From Chloroflexota bacterium (GTDB taxonomy: Bacteria > Chloroflexota > UBA6077 > JACCZL01), in contig JADLFM010000170.1 in NCBI GenBank assembly GCA_020845495.1, forward strand, positions 1 to 64,000: a stretch of DNA of 64,000 nucleotides. The letters run 5' to 3'. This document shows, one piece after another, positions 25,803-35,221 of the stretch. Made by a program: the position numbers and the translations under genes. Position 1 is the stretch's first letter. Each line of letters starts with the position of its first letter. The notes beneath the pieces are model-generated. The model did no database searches, was not told the origin of the DNA, and saw only the letters and a list, made by a program, of their open reading frames with translations.

Positions 25803-28547
25803 TCAGAGGAGCCCGATCTCGAAGCCGCGGCGGACGGCTGCTGCGCGAGTGCTGACGGTCAACTTGTCGAAGATATTGCTGACGTGCCGCTTGACAGTCT
25901 TGTCGCTGAGCACCAGGTGATCTGCCATCTGGCGGTTGGTCTGCCCGTCCGCCATGAGCGTTAGCACCTCGCGCTCGCGTACGGTGAGCGGCCGTGACCC
26001 GTCGGATGCGGACTGCGCTGACGCACACGCGGTGTCTCGTGTGCGACCGTTGACGGCGTCTCGTCGGTGTGCGGAGGACTCTGGCGGCTCCATCGGTTCC
26101 ACGAACGCCGCACGTACTGGGCGACCACGATCGGTCGAGTCGGACCGATCTGTAGCGCCTCGGATCTCGGCCTCGAGTGCTTTCGCGTCGGCCCGATACA
26201 CCTCGGTCCCGGTGTCATCGATTACGCGATGAGTGGTGGCGAGAGTCTCCAACGCAGTGCCCTCCTCGCCCCATGCGTGGTGGGCATGGGCAGTGGCGAG
26301 ATGAAGGCCGGCGAGATGCTCACGGGCGCCGCTGCGCATGCAGATAGCCACCCCTTCGGCCGCCGACTCGAGCGCCTGCTCGATGTCCCCACGCGCCAGG
26401 TGGGCGCGTGAGATCAAGACCAGATCGGCCGTGCGGTGGACGCTCAACGAGCCGGCTGCCGTGTCGCGCGAGCGAGGCACGAGCACCTGAAGGGCGGCCT
26501 CCGGTCTGCCGTGATGAAGCTCGACTTGTGCGATAGCACGGTACCCTCGGCCGCCAAGGATCCCGAACCGCGCCTCCTCCACCCGAGCGCGCTCGGCCAC
26601 ACGCAACGCCTCCTCCGCCCGATCGAGATGCACGAGCGCCCGCGCTAGCTCACCCAGAGCCAGACACCGATCGCGGCGCGGATCTCGCAAGTGGACGACT
26701 GGATCGGTGTGGCTCCACGCATCCGGCAGCCCGTCGTCCAGAACGTCGAGTGCGCTGCGCACCAGCACCACGGCTTCAGCCGGGCGACCGGCGCTGGTGA
26801 GCAGGCCACCGAGTGAATACTGAGCCAGGGCGTTGCGAGCCCTGTCGGTCGGGTCCACCACGTCGCGCGCAGCGTGCAGGTAGCGGAGCGCCGCTCCGAG
26901 CCGCCCAAGCCGCTGGTTGGCTAGCCCGAGCTCGAGGTAAGCGTCGAACAGCCACCGCACGTCTTCGGGAGACACCGGAGACGACTGAAGCACCTGTTCG
27001 AGGCCAGACTCTGCCGCGTCGATCGAATACCACGTGGGGCCGAGCGCGGCCAGGCGTGCGGCCAGCGCGGCGCGTCGAAGCGGGCTGACTGACGGCGTCT
27101 CGCACAGGCGAAGCGCCTCGCGCCAGCAGACGCCGGCGGCGAAGGTCTGCACGCGGCCGAAATAGAGCGCGGCCAGACGCTCCAACAGGTCGACCTGGAG
27201 CGTCGCGCCCGCCGCCTCAACTTGCCGTACCAGGTCGAGCGCCTCGCGGCAGTAGCGAATCGCCTCGTCCCAGTTGCAGAGGCGCTCGGCGAGCCCGAGA
27301 GCACGAAGGGTATAGGCCAGAGCGTGCGTGCGATCCACACCCCGTGTAAAGTGATAGGCCAGCGTCGGACTCTGGTCCGCGCCATCGGCATCGGCGAGCC
27401 GCCCCTCCAGCGCCTCAGCTACCGACTGATGCAGACGGCGCCGTCGGACCCCGCTCAGACCTCGGTAGAGCATCCGTCGGACCAGTTCGTGCGTGAACTG
27501 GAAATCGTCGGGCGGCTCCGTGGCGTCGCGCAGGATACCGTGCTCCACGCCTGCCTCGAGGTGTTGCAGTAACTGCTCGGATGGCTTCACTGTGGCTGCA
27601 TCGAGGACATCGAACTGGAAGCCTGCCCCAAGCACGGCGGCGGACGCGAGGGTTTGGAACACTGGCGCGTCGAGCTCCCCAAGCTCGTGGGTCAGGGTCG
27701 TCGCAACGGTCGCCGGTACGTACATGGGGGGAAGGTCACCCAGGAGATACCAGGTACCGCCATTCCGGGCCACGAGCCCGCGCCGCAACAGGTCGAGCAC
27801 CAGTTCCTCGGCCAGGAAGGGATTCCCCTCGCTAAGCGAGCTGATCGTCTCCTGAAGCCGCGCGTCCGGCCGATCGCCGAGCAGGTGGCGGGTCAACTCA
27901 CTCAGTTCGGGTTCGCCGAGCGGCGGCACCGCTATTTGGAGCAGTATGTGCTGTCGCGCGAGCGCAGCCAGCGATCGGCGCACCTCCGGTAACGCGGTAC
28001 CAATCCCTGGCGAGAGCGCCAGGATCACCAGATCCCCCATCTCCCCGGCGCCGGAGGTACTGAGGGACGCGAGATCGGGTAGCCGCTCCGGCCGAGCCGC
28101 GTCATCGACGACGACCAACCGAGGACGCAGCGCCGTGCTCCCGCATTCAAGGGTCGGACGGACCACTGTAAGGCCGGTCGGCACACCGCCATGAGCCACG
28201 TGATCCGGCGCATCGGTCGGTAATGCGGAGCCATCTGCCCGGACGATATCGAGACCGAGGCTGATGCCACGCTCTGCGAACGCCTGGAGCAGGCGAGTCT
28301 TGCCGATGCCCGCCTCACCCGTGAGTGCGACGACGAGCGCATGGCCATGCCACGCCCTGCTGGCAAGCTCGTGAAAGTGGTGTAGGAGATCCTCGCGGCC
28401 GACGAACGGTGCTCGACCGGTCGCAACGGTCCCATTCTGGGTAGCGAGCGATTCACTTGCCACGCGCCAGTTATGGAGAGGATTGCGGGATGGGATCTGC
28501 AAGCTATCGATATCGCGTACGTCGGCGGTAGTGGGTGAGACCATCAC
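25803..28547 (-). CDS. LuxR-family regulator with N-terminal ATPase (LAL type)
   Basis: 914 residues. Start taken as the GTG at 28547, which gives a GTGA overlap with the stop of the IclR gene; ATG at 28544 is next. Walker A GEAGIGKT is at 77-84 in an AAA/NB-ARC-like domain, followed by a long helical TPR-like region with many Arg/Ala helices, and a C-terminal LuxR helix-turn-helix from about residue 850 (LTVREREVLTLMADGQTNRQ...KTVKRHVSNIF). LAL proteins hydrolyse ATP on ligand binding and activate transcription. It is translationally coupled to the IclR regulator, so both probably control the surrounding catabolic genes. Confidence 0.94.
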   Translation of the reverse strand: MMVSPTTADVRDIDSLQIPSRNPLHNWRVASESLATQNGTVATGRAPFVGREDLLHHFHELASRAWHGHALVVALTGEAGIGKTRLLQAFAERGISLGLDIVRADGSALPTDAPDHVAHGGVPTGLTVVRPTLECGSTALRPRLVVVDDAARPERLPDLASLSTSGAGEMGDLVILALSPGIGTALPEVRRSLAALARQHILLQIAVPPLGEPELSELTRHLLGDRPDARLQETISSLSEGNPFLAEELVLDLLRRGLVARNGGTWYLLGDLPPMYVPATVATTLTHELGELDAPVFQTLASAAVLGAGFQFDVLDAATVKPSEQLLQHLEAGVEHGILRDATEPPDDFQFTHELVRRMLYRGLSGVRRRRLHQSVAEALEGRLADADGADQSPTLAYHFTRGVDRTHALAYTLRALGLAERLCNWDEAIRYCREALDLVRQVEAAGATLQVDLLERLAALYFGRVQTFAAGVCWREALRLCETPSVSPLRRAALAARLAALGPTWYSIDAAESGLEQVLQSSPVSPEDVRWLFDAYLELGLANQRLGRLGAALRYLHAARDVVDPTDRARNALAQYSLGGLLTSAGRPAEAVVLVRSALDVLDDGLPDAWSHTDPVVHLRDPRRDRCLALGELARALVHLDRAEEALRVAERARVEEARFGILGGRGYRAIAQVELHHGRPEAALQVLVPRSRDTAAGSLSVHRTADLVLISRAHLARGDIEQALESAAEGVAICMRSGAREHLAGLHLATAHAHHAWGEEGTALETLATTHRVIDDTGTEVYRADAKALEAEIRGATDRSDSTDRGRPVRAAFVEPMEPPESSAHRRDAVNGRTRDTACASAQSASDGSRPLTVREREVLTLMADGQTNRQMADHLVLSDKTVKRHVSNIFDKLTVSTRAAAVRRGFEIGLL

Positions 28548-29332
28548 TGATTTTCACCTCCCGGAGCGCCCAGGATCGCGGAGAGTTCGCGAGCCGCCTC
28601 CCGCAAGGCATGGATCGACGCATCAATGTCCAGGCGACCGATCACACCGGCCACGGTGATCGCCGTGGTCACCATCCCGGCGAAGCCCCGGACCGGGGTG
28701 GCAACGCCGGCTGTGAATTCGTCGCGCTCGCCCATACTGACCGCGAACCCACACGCGCGAATGGCTTCGATCTCGGTGGCCAGCCGCCCGGGGTCGGTGA
28801 TGGTGTGGCGGGTGTACGCTTCGAGCGGCGCGGTCAAGATGGCCCGGATCTGCTGTGGAGGCAGGTGGGCGAGCAAGATCTTGCCGAGCGCCGTCGCATG
28901 CAAAGGAATCGGTGTCCCGACCTCACCGACCACACGGAGGCGATGCTGACTCTCGACTCGGTCAGCGTAGAGCGCTCGGTCGCCTTCTACGACGCCGAGG
29001 AACGCGGTCTCGCCGGTTACGTGCACGAGCCGCTCGAGGATCGGGCGGGCACTGCCCCGGATGACGCTCTGCTGTAGGCGAAGCCCCGCCAGGTGCACGA
29101 GGCGGGGTCCAAGCTGATACCTGGCGCCCGCGCCTGCTCGGTCAACGAAGCCAGCCCGGGCAAGCGAAACGAGCAGGGCATGGACGGCACCCTTGCTCAG
29201 GCCGAGCCGATCGCTCAGTTCGGTGAGCCCGAGCGTGGCCGTGCTCGACTCGAACTGATTCAGGATTGCTAGCGCGTGGTCGACAGACCGGACCCCACGT
29301 TGTGTTTGGCTCTCACGAACGGCCTTCGCCAT
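28544..29332 (-). CDS. IclR-family transcriptional regulator
   Basis: 262 residues from an ATG at 29332; an upstream extension in frame lacks family character. The winged helix lies at the N-terminus (VDHALAILNQF, LTELSDRLGLSKGAVHALL) and the effector-binding domain follows (GETAFLGVVEGDRALYAD, HATALGKILLAHLP, ACGFAVSMGERDEFTAGVATP). IclR proteins are dimers that bind palindromic sites and sense small organic acids. Its stop overlaps the start of the LuxR-type gene by 4 nt. It is a good candidate for the protein that reads the shared GGCC-containing motif. Confidence 0.94.
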   Translation of the reverse strand: MAKAVRESQTQRGVRSVDHALAILNQFESSTATLGLTELSDRLGLSKGAVHALLVSLARAGFVDRAGAGARYQLGPRLVHLAGLRLQQSVIRGSARPILERLVHVTGETAFLGVVEGDRALYADRVESQHRLRVVGEVGTPIPLHATALGKILLAHLPPQQIRAILTAPLEAYTRHTITDPGRLATEIEAIRACGFAVSMGERDEFTAGVATPVRGFAGMVTTAITVAGVIGRLDIDASIHALREAARELSAILGAPGGENQ

Positions 29333-29587
29333 TGGCGAATCATAGGCCAGACGTCTCTGGCTTTCAACCAGCGGCGCTCTCGGCCATCGATCGGTTGCAC
29401 GAGCATGCCCCCGGTATGTCGCCATCGGCGCCGAACCGTCTCAGGCGATGCATGCTTGGAGCACACGAGCGGGGCGCAACTTTCGACCCGCTGCCCCCTG
29501 CCATGCCTGACCGGAGGCCGGACGAGTGAGGGGGCGGCGCTTGTGACCGTCTCTCGCATTGAGCGCGACTCGCACCGGCGGGCGGGG

Positions 29588-31147
29588 TCAGACGAAGAGC
29601 GAGCGGTCCATCTCCGTGACCTGAGGCGAGACGGCGACTGGGAACGGAATCTGGTCCAGCACCTGCGTACGGAGATTGACGCCGGGGGCTACCTCGGTGA
29701 CCACCAGTCCGTCCGAGCCGCGAACGAGCACCGCCCGCTCGGTGATGTACGTGACCGATTCCGCGCGGTTACAGCGCGCGAGTGCGTTGAACGTCAACTG
29801 CTCGACACGTGTCACGAACTTGGAGATCCGGCCCTCGCGGCGCACGACGACGCGCCCATTCTCGATGGCGACCTCGCCGCCCGCTGAGAGGGTGCCGCAG
29901 AAGACCAGCCGCTTCGCATTCTGAGTGATATCGACGAAGCCGCCGCAACCAGGCATCATCGTGCCGAACCGGCTCACGTTGACGCTGCCGTCCGCATCGA
30001 CCTGGGCAAAGGAGAGGATCGAGACGTCGATCCCGCCACCGGTGTAGTAGGTGAAGACGTCCGCCATATCCAGGATGGCATCTGGATTCGCCGCGACTCC
30101 ACCCGCCTCCGGCCAGCCCCCGAAGTGGCCCTGCTCGATCGAGAAGCGGAAGTCGCCGTCACGGGCGCCGCCGGCACGGGCAACGCTCGGAATGATGTAC
30201 ATCGGCAGACCGGCCCCAAGATTGATCACGGCTCCATCGGGCACGTCGCGTAGCGCTCGCCGAGCGATCACCGTCTTCGGGTCGATCTCGAGCGTTTCTG
30301 TCGGCAGGGGCGCCCGGTACTGGCCGCTGAAGCTCCACTCGGGCGCATGGGTGACGGCGACCCGATCTGACGCCGGTGCGGCGCTGATTTCGGCCCGGAC
30401 GATGCCGTCGACCAGGTGGCCGGGGATCGCGACCGTGCGCGCATCGAGCGCGCCGGCCGCGACAAGATCGTCGACCTCGACCAGTACGACGCCGCCGGAG
30501 TTCCGGGCCGCGATCGCCATCGACAGCGCGCCGAGCGTGAAGGCCTCGCGTGCGAGCGACACGTTCCCCCGCTCGTCTGCCAGCGAGCCCTTGATGAACG
30601 CAACGTCGACGCGCGGGGTCGGATAGTACAGGTACTCCGCGCCCCGGAAGTCGACCACCTCAGACAGCGCGCTCGTGGTCCGGTCGTTCAGCCGTCCGCC
30701 GTCGCGGCGGGGATCGATATACGTCTCCAGGCCGGTCGTGGTCAGCATGCCGGGCTCGCACCGGGCGGCGGCTCGGAGGAGCCCGAGGATCGTGCCGACC
30801 GGGAGGTTATAGGCCTCAAGCGTGCCCTCACGGATGGCGGTATTCAACTCGTGCCCCCGAGCACGGCTGAAACTCCCGCCCACCACCCGCCGCAGCAAGC
30901 CAGCGTGGGCGAGACGATTGAACCCGGTCCCGGGGATACCAGCGGTCCCGCGCGCAGCCTCCACCATCATCGGGTAGAGAAACGTGAGGCCACGCGGCGC
31001 GCCGGTATCCAGGAAGCGGCGTTCGAGAGCCGCGAGGAGCGTCTCCGGCGCCAGCCGGAAGTTGTTACCTGAGGCGACGAGGCCGGCGCCGTCCTGGATC
31101 CGACCTACGGCTTCGTCGGCCGTCAGGACGGCCGGACGTGCACTCAT
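29588..31147 (-). CDS. Acyl-CoA:acetate/3-ketoacid CoA-transferase, fused alpha-beta
   Basis: 519 residues from an ATG at 31147. Family I CoA-transferase with both subunits in one chain: the first half carries the SGNNF and YDIGTR-like areas, the second the catalytic Glu in SIEQGHFGG (about residue 337) and NLGAGLP. It moves CoA from an acyl-CoA to an organic acid. Its place next to IclR and LuxR regulators and the ThDP enzyme suggests activation of a carboxylic acid in the same pathway. A half-conserved copy of the shared motif (CGGCCAACGGAC near 31194) lies upstream but is too weak to call. Confidence 0.92.
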   Translation of the reverse strand: MSARPAVLTADEAVGRIQDGAGLVASGNNFRLAPETLLAALERRFLDTGAPRGLTFLYPMMVEAARGTAGIPGTGFNRLAHAGLLRRVVGGSFSRARGHELNTAIREGTLEAYNLPVGTILGLLRAAARCEPGMLTTTGLETYIDPRRDGGRLNDRTTSALSEVVDFRGAEYLYYPTPRVDVAFIKGSLADERGNVSLAREAFTLGALSMAIAARNSGGVVLVEVDDLVAAGALDARTVAIPGHLVDGIVRAEISAAPASDRVAVTHAPEWSFSGQYRAPLPTETLEIDPKTVIARRALRDVPDGAVINLGAGLPMYIIPSVARAGGARDGDFRFSIEQGHFGGWPEAGGVAANPDAILDMADVFTYYTGGGIDVSILSFAQVDADGSVNVSRFGTMMPGCGGFVDITQNAKRLVFCGTLSAGGEVAIENGRVVVRREGRISKFVTRVEQLTFNALARCNRAESVTYITERAVLVRGSDGLVVTEVAPGVNLRTQVLDQIPFPVAVSPQVTEMDRSLFV

Positions 31148-31477
31148 CCCCGAACCGGCTCGGCACACGCCAGGGCGGCCAGACGCTCTGAGACCGGCCA
31201 ACGGACGTACGCTTGGGGCGTCTCTCTATCGGGCGCGAGGGTATCGTGGACGGGGGATACGCGAGTGGGGCTCAGGCCACAACATGACAGACCATCGACC
31301 ATCGCCGAGGGCTCCTCCCGCGGGCATGGTAGACCATGGTACGCCGCCCGACATGGGACAAACGTCCCCTTGCGACGGCGGATTCGTCCTGTCCAGGCAA
31401 GACCTGCTAGCCATCTGGGCACCAACCCCACTCCTGCCCCTCCAGCTTCGAAGCCATCACTCGCCCGCGTACCTCGG

Positions 31478-31495
31478 CTTTCACCAGTGTGAAAG
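31478..31495. promoter_or_regulatory. Small palindrome CTTTCAC-N4-GTGAAAG
   Basis: Perfect 7-bp arms around CAGT. It is too short for a sure terminator and could be an operator for the downstream small gene. Confidence 0.35.
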
Positions 31496-31577
31496 GCCAA
31501 TGACCCTGGCCTCTCCGCAGTCGGCAGATGCCGAGCAGGATCGCTCGTGCCCGCGATGTAACAGTTTGATCTCACGC

Positions 31578-31614
31578 ATCACTGTGACAGGCAGGTTGAC
31601 GTTGTCTAAAGGGG
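31578..31614 (+). promoter_or_regulatory. Bipartite conserved element, copy B (possible ECF-type promoter)
   Basis: ATCACTGTGACAGG and, at the same spacing as copy A, CGTTGTCTAAAGGGG. Its end lies about 27 nt before a 56-codon gene, where a promoter would be expected. Confidence 0.4.
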
Positions 31615-31640
31615 AGTGCTCCAGAGGCGCGGGGGTAGAA

Positions 31641-31811
31641 ATGACGTCGATTCTGATGGGGCTCGCTGTCTGGTTCGGGCTCGCCGGTCTTACGGCTGCC
31701 GGGTGGTCCCGCTTCTTTCAAAAGACGACACCCATGCCACGCTCGAACGGCGAGCGCATTCGTCTACCAGGCTCTGAAGAGCTGAAGACGCGCCATCGCG
31801 GGATCGCCTAA
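31641..31811 (+). CDS. Small single-span membrane protein, 56 aa
   Basis: ATG at 31641. The N-terminal 22 residues are hydrophobic (SILMGLAVWFGLAGLTAAGW), followed by a hydrophilic basic tail. No clear ribosome binding site, but a possible promoter element ends 27 nt upstream. Not recognised as a known family; could be spurious. Confidence 0.35.
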   Translation: MTSILMGLAVWFGLAGLTAAGWSRFFQKTTPMPRSNGERIRLPGSEELKTRHRGIA

Positions 31812-31975
31812 ACCGATACCACGCTGAACTCCACAGGCGCCCTGGCTACCCTGGCTACGGCCACGGAGATTCCGCCGCGGCTTTGGCGTAGTTTCGAGAG
31901 GCCGAGTAATCGACGCCGCGCCGAGATCGCCGTGCGGCTGCGCGTCAACTGCTATCGTTGACCGCGGAGGGCTGC

Positions 31976-32296
31976 GTGATCGTCGTCGACGACCTCTTTG
32001 ACGGTTCGGGCTTTTATCATGGGCCGTACGCCGAACGGGCGCGCGAGGTTGGGGCACGCAATCAGCACCTCTGGTGCCACCTGACGAGCACGACCTCGCT
32101 CGACGAGTTGCATGACTTCGCGGCGCTTCTCGGCCTGTCGCGCCGGTCCTTTGACCGCGATCACTATGACCTGACCCCGCCAAGGCGCTCCCTTGCCCTC
32201 GAACTCGGCGCCGTCGAGGTCACGGCCGATGAGATGTATCTGGCTACCAGGTACGACCTTCGCGGCCTGCCCCGACCCGAGTGGGGAGTCGTCTAG
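31976..32296 (+). CDS. DUF4031 domain protein
   Basis: 106 residues from a GTG at 31976, preferred because GGAGG lies 5 nt upstream. The chain follows the DUF4031 pattern: VIVVDDL at the start, HLTSTTSLDELHDFAALLG in the middle, then HYDLTPPRRSLALELGAVEV. The family is small, cytosolic and of unknown function. It converges with the LLM oxidoreductase gene and is not obviously part of the neighbouring catabolic cluster. Confidence 0.85.
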   Translation: MIVVDDLFDGSGFYHGPYAERAREVGARNQHLWCHLTSTTSLDELHDFAALLGLSRRSFDRDHYDLTPPRRSLALELGAVEVTADEMYLATRYDLRGLPRPEWGVV

Positions 32297-32466
32297 AGCG
32301 CAGGTATCTGGTACGCGGTTACGTAGGTACGGTCATGGTGCCGGATTGGCCCAGGCCGGACCCGCCCCCGCGCAGCGAACGGTTGATAGCATTCGCGTAG
32401 ACGCCGATGGGCGGCAGCCAGACCCACGGCCTCTATCGCCGTCGTTCGAGATCGTCGCGGCCCTGG

Positions 32467-33513
32467 TCAGGCGAAATTCGGCATGACTTCCGTACACAGC
32501 AGCTTCAGCGAACGCAGAACGTGCTGGTGTGGTATCTGGCGGCCGCAATTCAGTTCGGCCAGAAAGCCGTCGATCCCAAGCTCCTCATGGAGAGCTTGCA
32601 GGCGTTTGGCCACCATCGATGGCGTCCCGACGATAACCTTCTCGTGCTGCGCCTGCGCGTAGGTCAACTGCATGAGCGCTTCGCCGCGCCGCGCTCGGAG
32701 GGCGGCGTCGCTGGCCCCTGGCTCCTTCGCCGAGGCGGTGAGCTGCTGCGCCATCTCGCGGTAGAACGCCATGATGCTCGCTTCCGGTTCGGCGCTCGCT
32801 CGCTCAGCGGTGTCGGCGACGTAGATTGGGATGCGGAGAAACACCCCGCCGGCGCCAGGATGCCCGGCCGCTTGATAGGCTGCGCGGTAGCGCTCGATGT
32901 CCGGTCCCAGGTCAGTCAGTGTCCCTTGCCGGACGGCCGCGAAGAGCGGATAGCCCTGTTCGCCCAGTGACGGGAACGTGTCCGGCGACACGGCCGCGAC
33001 CCGAATCGGCGGGAGCGGTTGTTGGTACGGCCGTGGGGTGACCGACACGTTCTCGTAGCGGTAAAACCTCCCCTGGTAGGAGAACGTCGGCTGGGTCCAG
33101 GCCGCGGTAATGACCGCGAGCGCCTCGGCGAACCGCTCGCGGCTCTCGCCGTACGGGATTCCATACCCCTGATAGGTGCGGGCGAACCCGCTCCGCCCGA
33201 CCCCGAAGATGAGCCGCCCGTGACTGAGCTGATCTACCGTGGCCCATTCTTCGGCCAGGCGAAGCGGGTTGCCGAGCGGGAGCACCTGGACGGCGGTCCC
33301 GATCTTGATGCGCTCCGTGCGGGCCGCGATGGCGGCGGCGATGGCGAGCGGCGAGGCCAGGACCGAGTGGTCGACGAAATGATGCTCGGCCAGCCAGAGG
33401 ACGTCGAGCCCCCACCGTTCGGCGGCGTCTACGAGCTCGAAGCTGGCGGTGAACGTGTCGGCATCGCTCTGACCTGGGTAGCGCGAGAACTCGTGAAAGA
33501 CCCCAAACTCCAT
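32467..33513 (-). CDS. LLM-class flavin-dependent oxidoreductase
   Basis: 348 residues from an ATG at 33513 with AAGGAG upstream. Luciferase-like monooxygenase fold: FGVFHEFSRY, VLWLAEHHF, IKIGTAVQVLPLGNPLRLAEEWATVDQLS and GRLIFGVGRSG are the family blocks. These enzymes use FMNH2 or F420 with oxygen or another acceptor to oxidise varied organic molecules. The gene stands alone on the minus strand opposite to an aldo/keto reductase gene, so the pair may be co-regulated from the 424-bp gap between them. Confidence 0.92.
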   Translation of the reverse strand: MEFGVFHEFSRYPGQSDADTFTASFELVDAAERWGLDVLWLAEHHFVDHSVLASPLAIAAAIAARTERIKIGTAVQVLPLGNPLRLAEEWATVDQLSHGRLIFGVGRSGFARTYQGYGIPYGESRERFAEALAVITAAWTQPTFSYQGRFYRYENVSVTPRPYQQPLPPIRVAAVSPDTFPSLGEQGYPLFAAVRQGTLTDLGPDIERYRAAYQAAGHPGAGGVFLRIPIYVADTAERASAEPEASIMAFYREMAQQLTASAKEPGASDAALRARRGEALMQLTYAQAQHEKVIVGTPSMVAKRLQALHEELGIDGFLAELNCGRQIPHQHVLRSLKLLCTEVMPNFA

Positions 33514-33937
33514 GGCAGGCTCCTTCGTCGGCCGGTTTCACGGGCTGCGCGTTGGGGCGCGATCATCGGCGAGGCCGTCATCTCGCCGGGCCTCGGTCTT
33601 CGGGGTGCGGGGGTGCGTTACGACGACGGTAGCACGGTCGCTGCTGCCCTGACGAACGAACTGGTCGAGGGTGTGTGGATACGCGCTCGCGATGTGGACG
33701 CGCGCTCGCGGTCAGAAACACCTGGCCGTGGCGGGCCGCGTCACTCGTTGAGTGGGTGACTGCTCCTCGGCATGTTGACCCGATGACGTTGCCCCACCGT
33801 CATACCAGGGCGGGACACCGAGCCCAACGACGCCTCGTCGGCCGGGTTGCGGCGTGACCCGTGCGTCGTCCATTCTGTTCGGCTGCGCGTCACGGTGCTC
33901 ACCACTGGCGCACGAGCGTAGATGAGGAGGATGTACC
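33514..33937. other. Divergent intergenic region
   Basis: 424 bp between divergent LLM oxidoreductase and aldo/keto reductase genes. No gene seen. A small inverted repeat (CGGCGAG and CTCGCCG) lies near 33570-33590. Confidence 0.45.
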
Positions 33938-34960
33938 GTGGAGTACGGATCGATACCGGACGTCGACAGGCGTGTGTCGCGGCTCGTTCTCGGCAGCATG
34001 GTCTTCTCCACTGGGAAGCAAGAGCAGACGAACGCGCTGCTCGACCGGTGGGTAGAGGCCGGCGGTACGGCCGTCGACACAGCCCGAGTGTACGCCGGGG
34101 GGACGAGCGAGGAAGCGTTCGGGAACTGGCTTGCGTCCCGGGGCTGCCGCGACCAGATCGTCGTCATCGGCAAGGGCGCCCACCATGACAGCCAGACGTT
34201 CGAGCGGCGGGTGAACGCGGCGGCGATTCACGAGGACGTTCAGACGAGCCTCGAATCCATGCACCTCGACAACATGGACATCTACATCTTGCACAAGGAC
34301 GATCCTGACGCGCCGGTCGGCCCGGTCGTCGAGGCGCTGAACGAGGAGCATGCGGCCGGCCGGATCGGCGCGTTCGGCGGATCGAGTTGGACGCACCAAC
34401 GCATCGCCGAGGCGAACGCCTATGCCGAGGCGCATGGGCTCAGGCCGTTCGGCGTCAGCAGCCCAAACCTGGCGCTGGCCGTCCCCAACGAACCGATGTG
34501 GGTCGGCTGCGTGAGTCTCTCCGGCGACGAGGAGGCGCTGGCCTGGTACGAGCGGACGCAGCTACCAGTCTTTGCCTGGTCGTCGCAGGCACGCGGGTTC
34601 TTTAGCGGCCGCTACACGCCCGCGATGCTCGCCGAGCTTGCCGAGAAGCAGCCGCACTTCGACGAGCTACCCCCGTCCGAGCGAGACCGCCTGAACGTGA
34701 TCCGCACCTACTTCTCGGACGCAAACTGGGAGCGGTATCGCCGCGCCGAGGAGCTTGCGAAGAAGAAGGGCTGCACGTTGCAGCAGATGACGCTGGCGTG
34801 GGTGCTCCACCAGCCACTGAACCTCTACGCGCTGATCGGCCCGGCCACGGTCGACGAGCTTGACAACAGCCTGGGGGCGCTCGACGTGCAGTTGACCGCC
34901 GACGAGCTGGCCTGGCTCAACCTCCAGAAGGAAGCGACGCCGGTCGCCGCGACGGCCTGA
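33938..34960 (+). CDS. Aldo/keto reductase (second)
   Basis: 340 residues from a GTG at 33938 with GAGGAGG 7 nt upstream. Tetrad: Asp47 and Tyr52 (VDTARVYAGG), Lys79 (VIGKGAHH) and His119 (ILHKDDP). SSWTHQRIAEA, a WSSQARGFFSGRY segment and the late LIGPATVDELDNSL complete the NADPH site. It is only distantly like the aldo/keto reductase at 18750 and belongs to a different subgroup, closer to sugar or hydroxy-acid reductases of the YdhF/AKR11-13 type; the subgroup is inference. A 19-bp inverted repeat follows. Confidence 0.92.
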   Translation: MEYGSIPDVDRRVSRLVLGSMVFSTGKQEQTNALLDRWVEAGGTAVDTARVYAGGTSEEAFGNWLASRGCRDQIVVIGKGAHHDSQTFERRVNAAAIHEDVQTSLESMHLDNMDIYILHKDDPDAPVGPVVEALNEEHAAGRIGAFGGSSWTHQRIAEANAYAEAHGLRPFGVSSPNLALAVPNEPMWVGCVSLSGDEEALAWYERTQLPVFAWSSQARGFFSGRYTPAMLAELAEKQPHFDELPPSERDRLNVIRTYFSDANWERYRRAEELAKKKGCTLQQMTLAWVLHQPLNLYALIGPATVDELDNSLGALDVQLTADELAWLNLQKEATPVAATA

Positions 34961-35041
34961 TACCGCATCAGGTGGCGGTGGCAGGAATGCCCAGTCAGGA
35001 GGATAGTCACCAGGCTCCCCTAGACGTGCCCCGGGCGTGCG

Positions 35042-35094
35042 GTTGCGGAGGCGGCATCACACCTGAGCGCCCGGCGTGATGCCGCCTCCGCAAC
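35042..35094. terminator. Perfect 19-bp inverted repeat with 15-nt loop
   Basis: Arms 35042-35060 and 35076-35094 are exact complements (GTTGCGGAGGCGGCATCAC in the left arm), 81 bp past the aldo/keto reductase stop. GC-rich, no T-tract. Terminator is the simplest reading. Confidence 0.6.
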
Positions 35095-35221
35095 GGATTG
35101 GCCCTGTCACTGGGTGAGTTGCGCCGGGCGAGCTTCACCACTCGGCCCTTCCCGGGCTCGTGTCCGCGTCAGCATCGACGCTGGCCGCGTCTGCCCGCAT
35201 CATGGCACACGGAGGAGAGCC

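Larger units (their letters stand above)
31148..31640. other. Intergenic region with palindrome and bipartite element
   Basis: About 490 bp without a larger gene. It contains ACCATGGT-type repeats near 31325-31340, a small palindrome at 31478-31495 and copy B of the bipartite element. Confidence 0.5.

Noticed and set aside
31190..31205. CGGCCAACGGAC upstream of the CoA-transferase as a fifth operator site.
   Set aside because: One base shorter and poorly matched outside the core; mentioned only in the gene entry.
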